Shown: positions 1-8,254, numbered from the stretch's first letter. The stretch is DNA of 64,000 bases from Nostoc carneum NIES-2107 (GCA_002368155.1 AP018180.1:5479007-5543006), one strand, 5' to 3'. Notes: generated from the letters alone by a model not told the origin. Numbers and translations are program-made.

Positions 1-221
1 TAATGTATATTTGCCAAGGTGAATATAAAACCTCTCATTACGCCATATCTACTGGACTGATGGCTTTAGGTTTGATGTTACCAGGAGCAATTAGCGGCAC
101 AATTCAACAAGCGGTAGGATATCCATTATTTTTCGTATTGGTTTGTTTGCTAACTATTCCAGGGATGTTGACTATCTTTTTCATTCCGTTGCAAGAACCA
201 GTTAAGCCGCCAATAAGTTAG
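1..221 (+). CDS. AmpG-like MFS permease, C-terminal fragment
   Basis: The reading frame enters from the left edge, so only the last 73 or so residues are visible. They hold two hydrophobic segments with the GTIQQAVGYPLFF and LLTIPGMLTIFF patterns seen at the end of the AmpG/PAT branch of the major facilitator superfamily, whose members carry muropeptides or acyl-CoA across the inner membrane. The Met at position 3 is internal to the frame and is probably not the real start. The substrate cannot be judged from this piece. The match rests on the pattern of the last two membrane helices only. Confidence 0.6.
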   Translation, partial: MYICQGEYKTSHYAISTGLMALGLMLPGAISGTIQQAVGYPLFFVLVCLLTIPGMLTIFFIPLQEPVKPPIS

Positions 222-518
222 AGATACTTTGAAAGTAGCTCTGGTTAACAGTTAAGCTGTTATGCATTTAAGTTGCATAGTTATTCATCAGGATTTTCAA
301 GAGCCAAAAGTCAAAAGTCAAGAGTCCAAGTTTATCCTTGACTCTTAACTCTTGACCCTTGACAACCCAAACAGGAAAATGTGCAATTTAGATGTGTATC
401 AGCTTAGGTCTTTTTGCTTGGGGGGAAGTTCAGATTCCATTGAAATAGTATCAGTGGTTGTTCTAAGTTGGAGAAGCTATTGCATAAGGAATATTTCCCT
501 TACTCTCTTGCTGCTTTT

Positions 519-1265
519 CTAGCCACCAATCAAGCTGTTAGCTTCATAAAACAGGATGAGGAGGAAAGCAACTAGTAGCAAAAACCCGATTAAACCCAAG
601 CTAGTAGTCCAGTTAGCACGGGCGATGAACACTGAGAGACTAAAACGCTCAAATTGGGCAAACATACCCGTAGGAATCGCAAAGTAGGAACGGGGAAGCT
701 TGTCTCGGTAATCTGTACCATAACGCGCCATCCGCGCAAAAGGTAATTCACCTTGTGTGCGTTGTGGTAGGATGCGGCGGCGTTGATAGGGAACAGTATC
801 ATACCCAAAGTTGCTGAGGTATTCTTCCGTGTTAAGCAACTCATCGATTAAGCCTTGCAATCCTTTAGTTGCTAGCACAATCGACCAAGCGTGTTTTTCG
901 CGATCGCTATAAACATTACGACCGAGAATCCGCTGAATGCAAATCTCTGCAAAGCGATAGTTATTGTTACTGTCGTAGACCAGTCTTCTAAAGGAATCTG
1001 ACATCAGCAATCCGCGAATAAAGTCTCTGACAGTAATTTGACCTGCGCGTAATTGAGACTCTAAAAATCGCTGGCGATAGCTATCTAGCATTTGTTGCTC
1101 ATTAAAAATCTGGCGATAGGCTGCGGCGATTAATACATCCATTTCTGTAGCAGCAAGGATGTTGTCGGTTGTATAAATCCTGGGTTGCTCATCGCTGGGA
1201 ACTTCAAACCCTTCTACTCGATGATTTTGAGATAAGGGTGCATACTCTAACAGAGGAATCGACAT
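519..1265 (-). CDS. cpcL: Membrane-anchored phycobilisome rod linker, CpcL (CpcG2/CpcG3 type)
   Basis: The 248-residue protein has a phycobilisome linker domain (about residues 15-150; note [13 protein letters not shown] and [12 protein letters not shown]). It ends in a hydrophobic segment at about 220-243 ([18 protein letters not shown]). That tail separates CpcL from the core-attaching CpcG1: CpcL anchors phycocyanin rods to the thylakoid and feeds photosystem I rather than the phycobilisome core. A GGAG ribosome binding site lies seven bases before the ATG. No cpcBA or other rod genes are nearby, so the gene is isolated from the main rod operon. The family assignment is firm; the photosystem I role is inferred from characterised CpcL proteins. 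Confidence 0.88.
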   Translation of the reverse strand: MSIPLLEYAPLSQNHRVEGFEVPSDEQPRIYTTDNILAATEMDVLIAAAYRQIFNEQQMLDSYRQRFLESQLRAGQITVRDFIRGLLMSDSFRRLVYDSNNNYRFAEICIQRILGRNVYSDREKHAWSIVLATKGLQGLIDELLNTEEYLSNFGYDTVPYQRRRILPQRTQGELPFARMARYGTDYRDKLPRSYFAIPTGMFAQFERFSLSVFIARANWTTSLGLIGFLLLVAFLLILFYEANSLIGG

Positions 1266-1376
1266 CAGGGTTCTCCAATCAAATTGGTTGATTAAATTTC
1301 CTTGAAAAACTTGTGTATTTAATCCAAATATTGTTTTCAGCTACGGTGAGCAGTTTGCAGGCCGATGGGAGAATTA

Positions 1377-1580
1377 ATACCAATTCAAAATTAAGCAAAG
1401 TAGATTTAACTAGCACAGCAGCTGCGTAAATCCTGAGACTTTTTGAAATGACGCAAAAGCCCGAATACAATTGTTGAATACAGACGTGATTCATCGCGTC
1501 TGTGCGACTTTTGACTTCCAAAACAGCGTTACTAGGGTTTCTTAGTGAAGATGGGTTTTCCGCTTTTAGAGAATTGGTAT
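1377..1580. mobile_element. MITE-like block with ATACCAATTC inverted ends
   Basis: ATACCAATTC at 1377-1386 is exactly complementary to GAATTGGTAT at 1571-1580. The same 10-bp ends bound a second, shorter block at 3086-3174. The block carries no gene. Matching ends on two blocks of different size suggest a family of small non-autonomous elements; no target duplication was confirmed. Confidence 0.45.
1480..1503. repeat. Palindromic hairpin with ACAGACG arms
   Basis: Arms 1480-1489 and 1494-1503 pair over ten positions (one G-T) around a TTCA loop. It sits inside the 1377-1580 block. Similar CGCGTCT hairpins are common between genes in Nostocales. There is no T-run after it on either strand, so I do not call it a terminator. 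Confidence 0.5.
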
Positions 1581-1857
1581 CACTTCGTCATCAACGCTTC
1601 TGACACTGGATGATCGCATACCAGCAGTAAGGAAAATGGTCTGGAAACGGTAAAGAAATCGGAAAGAATTACTAATAGTAATAAATATTGATAGATTGTT
1701 ATATTTATTTGAGAAAATTAGGCACGTTATATGATACAAATTTTTCAATTAAAAACAACTAAATTTACAGGAAGTTTGTGGGACAATTTCTCGTAAAATT
1801 TATGTAGGGAATCTCAGATTTAAAGATGCAAATTTGTTAAACATATTGCAATTTATT

Positions 1858-2538
1858 ATGAGGATTCTCCTAGTTGAAGATGATTTGCTGCTAGCAGAAA
1901 CCTTGGCAGAGGCCCTAACTGACCAGCTTTATGTGGTTGATGTAGTCCATGATGGCGAAGCTGGTTGGTATCAAGCAAAAACCTTAGATTATGATTTGCT
2001 GTTGTTGGATGTGATGTTACCAGAATTGGATGGCATCAGTCTTTGTCATCGCTTGCGATCGCATAGTTATAATTTGCCTATCCTCATGCTCTCAGCCTGT
2101 GACACAATCAACGATGAAATTAAAGGGCTGGATGTGGGTGCAGATGACTATGTAGTGAAACCTGTAGAGTTACAAAAACTCTTTGCACGCATCCGCGCCT
2201 TGCTGCGGCGAGGATCTATGACTTCATCGCCAATCCTGAAATGGGGAGAGTTACGTCTTAATCCCAGCACTTATGAAGTCAGCTATGGAGAAACACCCAT
2301 CCATTTGACACCCAAAGAATACGGAATTTTAGAACTGCTGTTGCGAAATGGTCGCCGGGTTCTGAGTCGTCGCGTCATGATTGAACACATCTGGGCGTTA
2401 GAATCACCACCAGACGAAAATGTTGTGAAAGTTCATATCCGGGGACTACGCCGAAAACTGAAAGCGGCTGGTGCTAATGTAGACCTAATTGAAACAGTTC
2501 ACAGTATGGGCTATCGTTTGAATCAACAGAATGATTAA
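1858..2538 (+). CDS. OmpR/PhoB-family response regulator
   Basis: The 226-residue protein has an N-terminal receiver domain and a C-terminal winged-helix DNA-binding domain. Receiver residues are intact: E7 and D8, phospho-acceptor D51 in LLLLDVMLP, S79 and K101 in DDYVVKP. The helix-turn-helix part (residues 130-222) ends in the usual VRGxGY-like turn, here VHSMGYRL. The ATG at 1858 is preferred over an upstream TTG because the receiver begins exactly there. No histidine kinase is adjacent. It is a close relative of the first two domains of the regulator at 5105-7060, and it lies divergent from cpcL. The target genes are unknown. Confidence 0.88.
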   Translation: MRILLVEDDLLLAETLAEALTDQLYVVDVVHDGEAGWYQAKTLDYDLLLLDVMLPELDGISLCHRLRSHSYNLPILMLSACDTINDEIKGLDVGADDYVVKPVELQKLFARIRALLRRGSMTSSPILKWGELRLNPSTYEVSYGETPIHLTPKEYGILELLLRNGRRVLSRRVMIEHIWALESPPDENVVKVHIRGLRRKLKAAGANVDLIETVHSMGYRLNQQND

Positions 2539-2620
2539 TTCGTAATTCGTAATATCATTTACGCCTGCAGCTTGTCGTATTACAAGTGAGAGCTTGATAG
2601 TTTCCTATTTAGCTAAATTC

Positions 2621-2995
2621 TCAACTAGTTTGTTTTTTCCAGGCGAAGTAAGAATTTAAATCTCTATTGGTGACTATATAAATCAGGATGATGATACTCA
2701 GAACAGCCATGATCAAACTTCCGATGCTGAGAAAATAGGAAAGTTTGCCACTCAGTAAAATAACCATTGTGACTAGAATTACAGCCAGGAAACTACAAAG
2801 ACTCATCATCACCCATTTTGCCCATTTATGCCCTTGCAGCACAAAGTACATGACTACAATTGTGAGTAAAATGCGTCCAATAGCCCATTTATCTCGTGCA
2901 GCGATCACCAGTGTAGTATCTAAAATACAAAGCAATATAAACATCGCCAGTAATGTATTTCGAGCTTTTAAGGCAGCTTGATCTATCTGGAGCAT
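2621..2995 (-). CDS. Four-helix membrane protein of unknown function
   Basis: The 124-residue product is mostly hydrophobic, with about four membrane segments (around residues 15-33, 41-54, 62-82 and 90-110) separated by short basic loops such as GHKWAKW. I recognise no family. It faces the response regulator at 1858-2538 tail to tail with about 80 bases between. No good ribosome binding site is visible, but the long hydrophobic pattern and single frame support a real gene. It is probably an inner membrane protein. Confidence 0.6.
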   Translation of the reverse strand: MLQIDQAALKARNTLLAMFILLCILDTTLVIAARDKWAIGRILLTIVVMYFVLQGHKWAKWVMMSLCSFLAVILVTMVILLSGKLSYFLSIGSLIMAVLSIIILIYIVTNRDLNSYFAWKKQTS

Positions 2996-3085
2996 GGCTT
3001 TTTTATGGTAATAGGATATTGATAGTTATTTTGTCATAACTATAGGAATCCGATTTAATTTCTGAAAAAATCTCAGTCAGCCGTA

Positions 3086-3174
3086 ATACCAATTCGCCAA
3101 AATTCAGCAACAGATCCAAACTCATAAACCTTTGTTGTATATGGATTTCTTAATTTTGAATTTTGAATTGGTAT
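3086..3174. mobile_element. Short MITE-like block with ATACCAATTC inverted ends
   Basis: ATACCAATTC at 3086-3095 is complementary to GAATTGGTAT at 3165-3174, giving an 89-bp non-coding block. The ends are identical to those of the block at 1377-1580, but the interior is different and shorter. Confidence 0.45.
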
Positions 3175-3197
3175 AATTCACTAAAAGCTTTGGGGCT

Positions 3198-3224
3198 GAT
3201 GCGTTACGCTATCGCTAACGCATC
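3198..3224. repeat. GATGCGTTA palindrome (dispersed family)
   Basis: GATGCGTTA (3198-3206) pairs with TAACGCATC (3216-3224). Related hairpins with a TGCGTTA core occur at 35335-35365 and 35408-35444, with a looser relative at 26252-26279. Confidence 0.6.
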
Positions 3225-3714
3225 CTACTAATTAAATATCCATTTAGCGCTGCAAATCGATGCAAAACAGAAAACAAATTATCGCCGCATTTCTACTATG
3301 CTCATCAGCGAATTGCTTTCAAAGCTTGCATTAATTCACTTTAAAAAACTAGCTTTAGCTAATATTGTTGCATATTATGACAGATTGTATACAAACAACC
3401 CTTTAATTGATATTAGACTGCTTAACATCTGCAAAATTCGGGATGTTGCACATCAAATTTGAGATTTTAGATTTTGGATTGAACATTCACAATTTAAGAT
3501 TTAAAAAAGTCTCGTTGCTTGATCACAGTATTAGAGCAAGCAAGATTAAGTGAGTCGATGGAAATAAACCAAACTATGTTATGAAACCTAAAGTGGTTTG
3601 AAATTTTTACCAATGACCAATGACAAATGACAGCCTCAGCTAGTTATCTTTAATTTCGCCGACCTACTTAGTTTGTGAAATAAATCCAAAATCCAAAATT
3701 GATTGGTTGAGTTA

Positions 3715-4149
3715 TCACCATTCTTCTGTAAAGGTGTATTCTCCTGAACTGAAAACTGGAATCGGTTGCGGTTCCTGTTTCACAGGAGTTGATGGTTTAA
3801 TCTGACAACTTTCACTAGAGTGGTTCTGTTCTTGATGGTGCAGCGATGAAAAGGGCGATTCAGCGTAATGTGCTGAAGTTGGGACGTGGCTTTCAACAAT
3901 GTCAGATTGTGGTTGCAGTAACTCAATATGTGCGACTTGAGTATGGGAAGGTGATAAAGTAACGCGGGTAATCTTACCACCGAGGCGATTAATACCCTGA
4001 ATAGTTTGAGACAGACAACTATAAGGAATTGTCTTGATGTACTTAGCCTTCCGCATTAATGCTCGATGACAGCCCCCTGTCACTTCAATTGTCACTTGGC
4101 GATCGCTATAGTCACTAAAATCGCCAGGATCAATTATTGTGGTCGCCAT
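3715..4149 (-). CDS. CpcD/ApcC-domain phycobilisome linker-like protein with long tail
   Basis: The 144-residue protein starts with a small-linker domain of the CpcD/ApcC type (about residues 15-70; TIPYSCLSQTIQGINRLGGKI matches the family's YSR..EE.QRI.RLGGKI pattern). A 75-residue tail rich in Ser, His, Gln and Pro follows and looks disordered. CpcD and ApcC themselves are only 65-85 residues, so the tail is unusual. The ATG at 4149 follows an AAGG site nine bases upstream, so I prefer it to the TTG/GTG-type start eleven codons earlier. It may cap rods or cores, or be a free linker-domain regulator. Linker family sure, role unknown. Confidence 0.75.
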   Translation of the reverse strand: MATTIIDPGDFSDYSDRQVTIEVTGGCHRALMRKAKYIKTIPYSCLSQTIQGINRLGGKITRVTLSPSHTQVAHIELLQPQSDIVESHVPTSAHYAESPFSSLHHQEQNHSSESCQIKPSTPVKQEPQPIPVFSSGEYTFTEEW

Positions 4150-4449
4150 ACAAATCACCTTGAATTTCGATGCTGTTAGCAACTTATCATCAACCTGAAT
4201 CGATGGACAACCGAAGTATTAAGTAAATGAATTACATACTGTAATTAAATGGGAACAGAGAAATCGCCACAATTAAAATTAGGCTGCAATTAAATACGGA
4301 TTCCAATACTGCTCGGTTAAGGATTGTCAACTCTTAATTTGGTTTGGGGAAAAGGTTAAAGGGGAAGGGTTAAAGGTTTTTTCTTGCCCTTTTTCCCCTT
4401 CCCCTTTTGCCCTTAACCTACAAGTATTGATACGGGTTCTTGATTTTTC
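4150..4449. other. Intergenic region carrying a dispersed 100-bp repeat
   Basis: The stretch separates two minus-strand genes. Its right half (4315-4434) is a copy of a repeat found inverted at 31053-31150. The left part is AT-rich and shows nothing else. Confidence 0.6.
4315..4434. repeat. Dispersed repeat, copy A
   Basis: The segment GGTTAAGGATTGTCAACTCT through CCCTTAACCTACAAG is closely matched, in reverse orientation, by 31053-31150. The shared region spans about 100 bases, including TTTGGTTTGGGGAAAAGG and a GGTTTTTTCTTG block. A partial copy of one end (CTTGTCGGTTAA) is at about 24983-24995. Confidence 0.7.
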
Positions 4450-4929
4450 TTAATAGGGTGTGCCGTCTTTATGGGTAAACTGCCACTTACCTTCTACAAG
4501 TAAAGCTTGAATATCATCATCGGGATATGTTCCTTCATCTCCTGGTGTGCGATCGCCTATTTCTAAATATAAAACTTCCTCTGAGGTTTCGTTGATCAGG
4601 TTGTGAGCGTTTCCAGTTCCCGCTTTGAAGCCTGCACACATCCCTGGTGAGAGCTGAGTTCGACCTTCATCGGTTTGTAGCGTGGGGTTTCCCTTTAAAA
4701 TGTAGATAAACTCGTCTTGTTTGGAGTGAGCATGACGCAGGGCGGAAATTGCGTTAGGGGCTAATCTTGTAAGGTTGACACCAAAGTTCGTCAGACCGAA
4801 CAAATCGCCCAGCGGATGTTTCTCTCTACCCGCTATGCGAGAAGCAAAAGACTCGGGATAATTTGTCGGCTTAGTGCGCGGCGGTGCTTCAGTTGCGTGG
4901 ATGGCGATGGGATTGATTGGTGATGCCAT
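4450..4929 (-). CDS. Cupin-domain protein
   Basis: The 159-residue protein carries one conserved beta-barrel cupin. Metal-ligand candidates lie in HAHSKQDEFIYIL (about residues 65-77) and GNAHNL (about 105-110), matching the H-x-H-E and H cupin motifs with D/E variation. PGMCAGF marks the second half of the barrel. Cupins of this form often bind a metal and either act as small dioxygenases or isomerases or bind a sugar or acid ligand. Substrate unknown. It is followed on the other side by the divergent regulator at 5105. No signal peptide. Confidence 0.75.
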   Translation of the reverse strand: MASPINPIAIHATEAPPRTKPTNYPESFASRIAGREKHPLGDLFGLTNFGVNLTRLAPNAISALRHAHSKQDEFIYILKGNPTLQTDEGRTQLSPGMCAGFKAGTGNAHNLINETSEEVLYLEIGDRTPGDEGTYPDDDIQALLVEGKWQFTHKDGTPY

Positions 4930-5104
4930 AGAAGCGCTCTGAGAACAGAAGACAAGGGTTAACTATAATTATTATGCGTAAACGAGCAACCTCGAAAGCG
5001 ATCGCTATGATTGACTGTCTGATTTTTCAATTTGAGAAGTTTTGGTTCAGAAGTTATCCAAACTGACCATACCCAAAAACCATTCTTCATTGGTAGCCGC
5101 ATCC

Positions 5105-7060
5105 ATGAAAATCTTGCTTGTAGAAGATGATGACGTATTAATTAAAGTTCTGACCAAAAATTTGACAACCCATCACTACATTGTAGATGTTGTAAAAGAT
5201 GGGGAAATGGGCTGGACTTACGGCTCTACCTTTGAGTATGACTTGATCATACTGGATATCATGTTGCCAAAGTTGGATGGCATCAGCTTATGCAAGCGTT
5301 TTCGGGCACAAGGTTATACTGTGCCTATTCTGTTACTAACGGCTCAAGATAACATTACTGCCAAAGTCCAAGGATTAGATGCAGGTGCAGATGACTATGT
5401 TGTCAAACCCTTCGACCCCGTAGAATTGATTGCCAGGATTCGGGCATTACTGAGGCGTGGTAGTAACAATCCTTTTCCCTTACTGACTTGGGGAGATTTG
5501 CTGCTTAACCCTAGTACTTGTGAAGTAACTTACAATGGCCGCCCCCTGAACCTGACAACGATGGAATATGATTTACTAGAACTTTTGCTGCGAAACTGTC
5601 AGCATGTGTTCAGTAGTGAAGAACTTTTAGATAAATTATGGTCTTCAGAAGATTTTCCCTCGGAAGCAACAGTACGTTCTCATGTTCGCAGGTTGCGGCA
5701 TAAGTTGGTAGCTGCAGGTGCGCCCCATGATTTTATTGCTACCATGCATGGAAGGGGTTACTACTTAAAAGCACCAAGTACAGAAGAAGTGAATGATTTA
5801 TCAGCAAGCCCAGAGAATAATTCCCATAGTACCGCTGTCATAGTTAAATCTAGAGAAACCGAGAGCGATCGCCCACAGCATTTAATACCATCGGATTCGC
5901 AACAACAATACTTGGCATTTCTCAACGAGACTTGGACGAGGACTAAACCACAAAGCCTCGACCAAATGGGGATTTTATTACAAATCATCAGAGACTTACA
6001 AACTAATCAACTCACACCCCAGCAACAAGCACAGGGACAACAGGTGGCTCACAAACTCGCAGGAACTCTGGGAATTTTTGGGTTAACCAAGACAATGCAT
6101 ATTGCACGCCAATTAGAGTATTGGTTAGGCGGTAGGGAGCGACTACAACCAAAACACGCACCATTAATGAAAACTCTGGTAACGGCTCTCCAGCAAGACA
6201 TAGATCATACTACACTGATCCAAATGTCTCAGATTCCCGCTGGCCAGTCACCGCTATTGCTGATTATCAGTCCAGACAATGAATTCAACCAGTCAATCGT
6301 AGCTGTAGCAGCCAGTCGGGGTATTCGCATTCAAATTGCGCCTGCACCGGATGTAGCTCAAGCCATGCTTACTAACGAGTTTGTCTTGGATGGTTTAGGC
6401 GAAGATCCTGATGTTATCCTGATGCGGTTACCCTCAATTCCATCGAGAACAGAAGTCATCGCTCAGCCTAACTCAGAGTTAAGTAACTTTTGGGAAACAT
6501 TGCAGACATTCGCCCAACGTTACCCGAAATTACCAATTGTGGTGATCGGCGATCGCGGTGAGATGAGCGATCGCTTAGAAGCAATGCGCCGGGGTGGAAA
6601 ACTATTTTTGGTAACGCCGACTCCCCCAGAACAAATAGTTGACACTGTAGTGAATCTCCTAAGAGATCCAGAGATTCCCAACAAGGTAATGATTCTGGAT
6701 GACGATCAAGATTGGTTACGCACTCTCCCCACCTTGCTGAAGCCTTGGGGATTTAAAGTAACTACCCTTGCCGATCCGCAACAATTTTGGACGGTACTCC
6801 AAGCAGTTACTCCCGATGCTCTGGTATTAGATGTCAATATGCCACAAATCAATGGATTTGAACTCTGCCAAATTCTCCGCAGCGATCCTCATTGGCAGCG
6901 CTTGCCAGTATTATTTTTGAGTGTACTCACAGATTCCACTACCCAGAATCAAGCTTTTACTGTTGGCGGTGATGATTATCTGTGTAAACCCGTGAAAGGG
7001 GTAGAATTAGCCAACCGGATTCTGCGGCGGTTACAAAGAGTTAGAGCTTGGGCAAATTGA
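5105..7060 (+). CDS. Multi-domain response regulator: REC-winged helix-Hpt-REC
   Basis: The 651-residue protein begins as an OmpR-type regulator (receiver with D51 and K101; winged helix about 128-228, ending MHGRGYYL). A histidine phosphotransfer domain follows (H316 in QVAHKLAGTLGIFGL). Next is a degenerate receiver-like stretch (about 380-525, LLLIISPDNEF with no proper acceptor), then an intact receiver (D576 in LVLDVNMP, K628 in DDYLCKP). A DNA-binding output with its own phosphotransfer and second receiver suggests an integrated phosphorelay endpoint. The ATG at 5105 begins the receiver directly; the upstream TTG is rejected. There is no adjacent kinase. The first two domains are paralogous to the regulator at 1858-2538. 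Confidence 0.85.
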   Translation: MKILLVEDDDVLIKVLTKNLTTHHYIVDVVKDGEMGWTYGSTFEYDLIILDIMLPKLDGISLCKRFRAQGYTVPILLLTAQDNITAKVQGLDAGADDYVVKPFDPVELIARIRALLRRGSNNPFPLLTWGDLLLNPSTCEVTYNGRPLNLTTMEYDLLELLLRNCQHVFSSEELLDKLWSSEDFPSEATVRSHVRRLRHKLVAAGAPHDFIATMHGRGYYLKAPSTEEVNDLSASPENNSHSTAVIVKSRETESDRPQHLIPSDSQQQYLAFLNETWTRTKPQSLDQMGILLQIIRDLQTNQLTPQQQAQGQQVAHKLAGTLGIFGLTKTMHIARQLEYWLGGRERLQPKHAPLMKTLVTALQQDIDHTTLIQMSQIPAGQSPLLLIISPDNEFNQSIVAVAASRGIRIQIAPAPDVAQAMLTNEFVLDGLGEDPDVILMRLPSIPSRTEVIAQPNSELSNFWETLQTFAQRYPKLPIVVIGDRGEMSDRLEAMRRGGKLFLVTPTPPEQIVDTVVNLLRDPEIPNKVMILDDDQDWLRTLPTLLKPWGFKVTTLADPQQFWTVLQAVTPDALVLDVNMPQINGFELCQILRSDPHWQRLPVLFLSVLTDSTTQNQAFTVGGDDYLCKPVKGVELANRILRRLQRVRAWAN

Positions 7061-7230
7061 TTATAGGGCATGGGGCATGGGACATGGGTAATTGGTAATG
7101 GGTAATAGTAATTTCTCCCTCATCTTCCTCTGCGGTTTTGAGGAAAGTTTATTTACAATATTCAAAACCTTTACCAATGACAAAGGACAAAGGACAAAGA
7201 ACAAATGACAATCAAATACAACAACTGTTG
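7061..7230. repeat. Short tandem repeats: GGGCATG, GGTAATG and GACAAAG units
   Basis: Runs of GGGCATGGGGCATGGG and GGTAATTGGTAATGGGTAAT (about 7066-7115) are followed by ACAAAGGACAAAGGACAAAG (about 7179-7205). These are typical Nostocales low-complexity intergenic repeats. They also enter the 5' end of the frame that continues as the 7231 gene. Confidence 0.7.
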
Positions 7231-7407
7231 ATGGTGGCTAAACCCCAAATATTAGGTATGATGCGTGATGTGATCGCGCCTTTAGTAGGGAAAAATATTA
7301 AGATACATGAATTAGCAAAAGAAATTTGTCATCTTAAACCTCATGAAATACATGACTATCTTGCTAGTAAAAACTTGTTACCACCACACAAAAGAGCGTC
7401 TATCTAG
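7231..7407 (+). CDS. Small protein with a helix-turn-helix-like segment
   Basis: From the ATG at 7231 the product is 58 residues. The frame is open further upstream, but there it runs through tandem repeats, so the later start is preferred; neither start has a good ribosome binding site. The segment IKIHELAKEICHLKPHEIHD (residues 22-41) is reminiscent of the small helical domain at the N-terminus of IF-2 or of a winged-helix turn, which is only a resemblance. A rho-independent terminator follows at 7524-7555. Function unknown. Confidence 0.45.
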   Translation: MVAKPQILGMMRDVIAPLVGKNIKIHELAKEICHLKPHEIHDYLASKNLLPPHKRASI

Positions 7408-7748
7408 TGTTTGGTAATTTGTCAGCAAAAAAATCATTTCATCTACCCATTGCTTCGGACTTGTGGAGGGATAAGGCAACATCTTTCCCATGCCCTATGC
7501 CCCATGCCCTATGCCCTATACCCAAAAACTCCATCCCCTTGTGCGTGGAGTTTTTCATTTAGTAAATGAACTGATAGTTTCATAAGGCTAAAAAATGTTA
7601 CTTAAAGTTTACTGAACATTTAATGTAGCGATTTTTGAGAGACAATAATCTTATGAGGAAGCTGAGATTAACAATGTAACCTCAGCGTTTCCTTACCAAT
7701 CTCCTTAAATGTCTTTTGTGTTGTACAGACACACACATGGAGGTAAAA
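7408..7748. other. Intergenic region: terminator, repeats, leader of the 37-residue gene
   Basis: It holds ATGCCC-type tandem repeats (about 7487-7520), the terminator at 7524-7555 and an AT-rich leader of about 190 bases for the gene at 7749. No promoter elements stand out with confidence. Confidence 0.55.
7524..7555 (+). terminator. Rho-independent terminator after the 7231 gene
   Basis: AAAAACTCCA (7524-7533) pairs fully with TGGAGTTTTT (7546-7555) around a 12-base loop. The second arm ends in five Ts. The A-run on the other side could let it work in both directions. Confidence 0.75.
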
Positions 7749-7862
7749 ATGTTACACGATATTCTAGTACCAGATCCCGGCACGTACCTCATCATCAAAA
7801 TTTCTGTGTTGATTTTGGCACTGTTAGTATTGATGATTGTATCTGCGGCCCCAGTTCTTTAA
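7749..7862 (+). CDS. 37-residue single-pass membrane peptide
   Basis: A short frame starts with ATG at 7749, five bases after a strong GGAGG ribosome binding site (7740-7744), and ends with TAA at 7860-7862. The product begins MLHDILVPDPGTY and continues with an unbroken hydrophobic stretch of about 24 residues (LIIKISVLILALLVLMIVSA). That size and layout match small membrane subunits and regulators of photosynthetic or respiratory complexes, but the sequence is not one I recognise (compared from memory with PetG, PetL, PetM, PetN, PsbT, PsaM and similar). A small hairpin and T-run follow at 7899-7920. Confidence 0.6.
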   Translation: MLHDILVPDPGTYLIIKISVLILALLVLMIVSAAPVL

Positions 7863-8254
7863 GAATTAACTCAAAAATTAAAGTTCTCACTCTAATATCT
7901 CACAGATGTGAGTAGTTTTTGCTGCTTTATTGGCAAAAGCGTTAATTGCTTAAAGCTTACTGTATCTGCTTTGGGGTACAGTTGATGGCAATCGAATCGC
8001 AAGTGAAGCGGTAGCGATATTATGGGCGTGAAATCAGCAGAATAAAAACCTGAATCTGGATTTAAATAGAATTCACCAGAGAGTCTGACAATTAGCCTAG
8101 GAATGATCTTTCGTACTACCAAAGATTGAGAAGATACGATTGAGAGGATTCTATATCGCAATGCTTAGTGAAATATCGATGGATGGAATCAATATAATGT
8201 CCTCGGATGACAACTGCTAATCAACTGTTTTAGTAGGATTTGCATGGACTAGAT
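7863..8254. other. Intergenic region, no convincing gene
   Basis: A weak terminator-like hairpin lies at its left end. A minus-strand open frame spans 7892-8161, but it has no ribosome binding site, no recognisable domain and an unusual composition, so I leave it out. Confidence 0.5.
7899..7920 (+). terminator. Small hairpin and T-run after the 37-residue gene
   Basis: CTCAC (7899-7903) pairs with GTGAG (7908-7912) around AGAT, followed by TAGTTTTTG. The stem is only five base pairs, so strength is doubtful. Confidence 0.4.

Larger units (their letters stand above)
1266..1857. other. Intergenic region between cpcL and a divergent response regulator
   Basis: This holds the leaders of the two divergent genes. 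It also contains a 204-bp block bounded by 10-bp inverted repeats (1377-1580) with a hairpin inside. The remainder is AT-rich. No convincing short gene was found; the open frames here lack ribosome binding sites and resemble no family I know. Confidence 0.6.
2996..3714. other. Intergenic region with repeats, no gene
   Basis: About 720 bases hold a small ATACCAATTC-bounded block (3086-3174), a GATGCGTTA palindrome (3198-3224), and short direct repeats of AATGACCAATGACAAATGAC type near 3612-3632. The rest is AT-rich with many stops in all frames. Confidence 0.6.

Noticed and set aside
1834-1857. Upstream TTG start for the first response regulator
   Set aside because: The receiver domain begins exactly at the ATG at 1858; the extra residues are not domain-like.
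7709-7915. Plus-strand frame overlapping the 37-residue gene
   Set aside because: It lacks a good ribosome binding site, has no domain, and the overlapping frame has a clear GGAGG site and membrane helix.
7892-8161. Minus-strand 89-residue frame
   Set aside because: No ribosome binding site, no recognisable feature; it also runs over the terminator-like hairpin at 7899.
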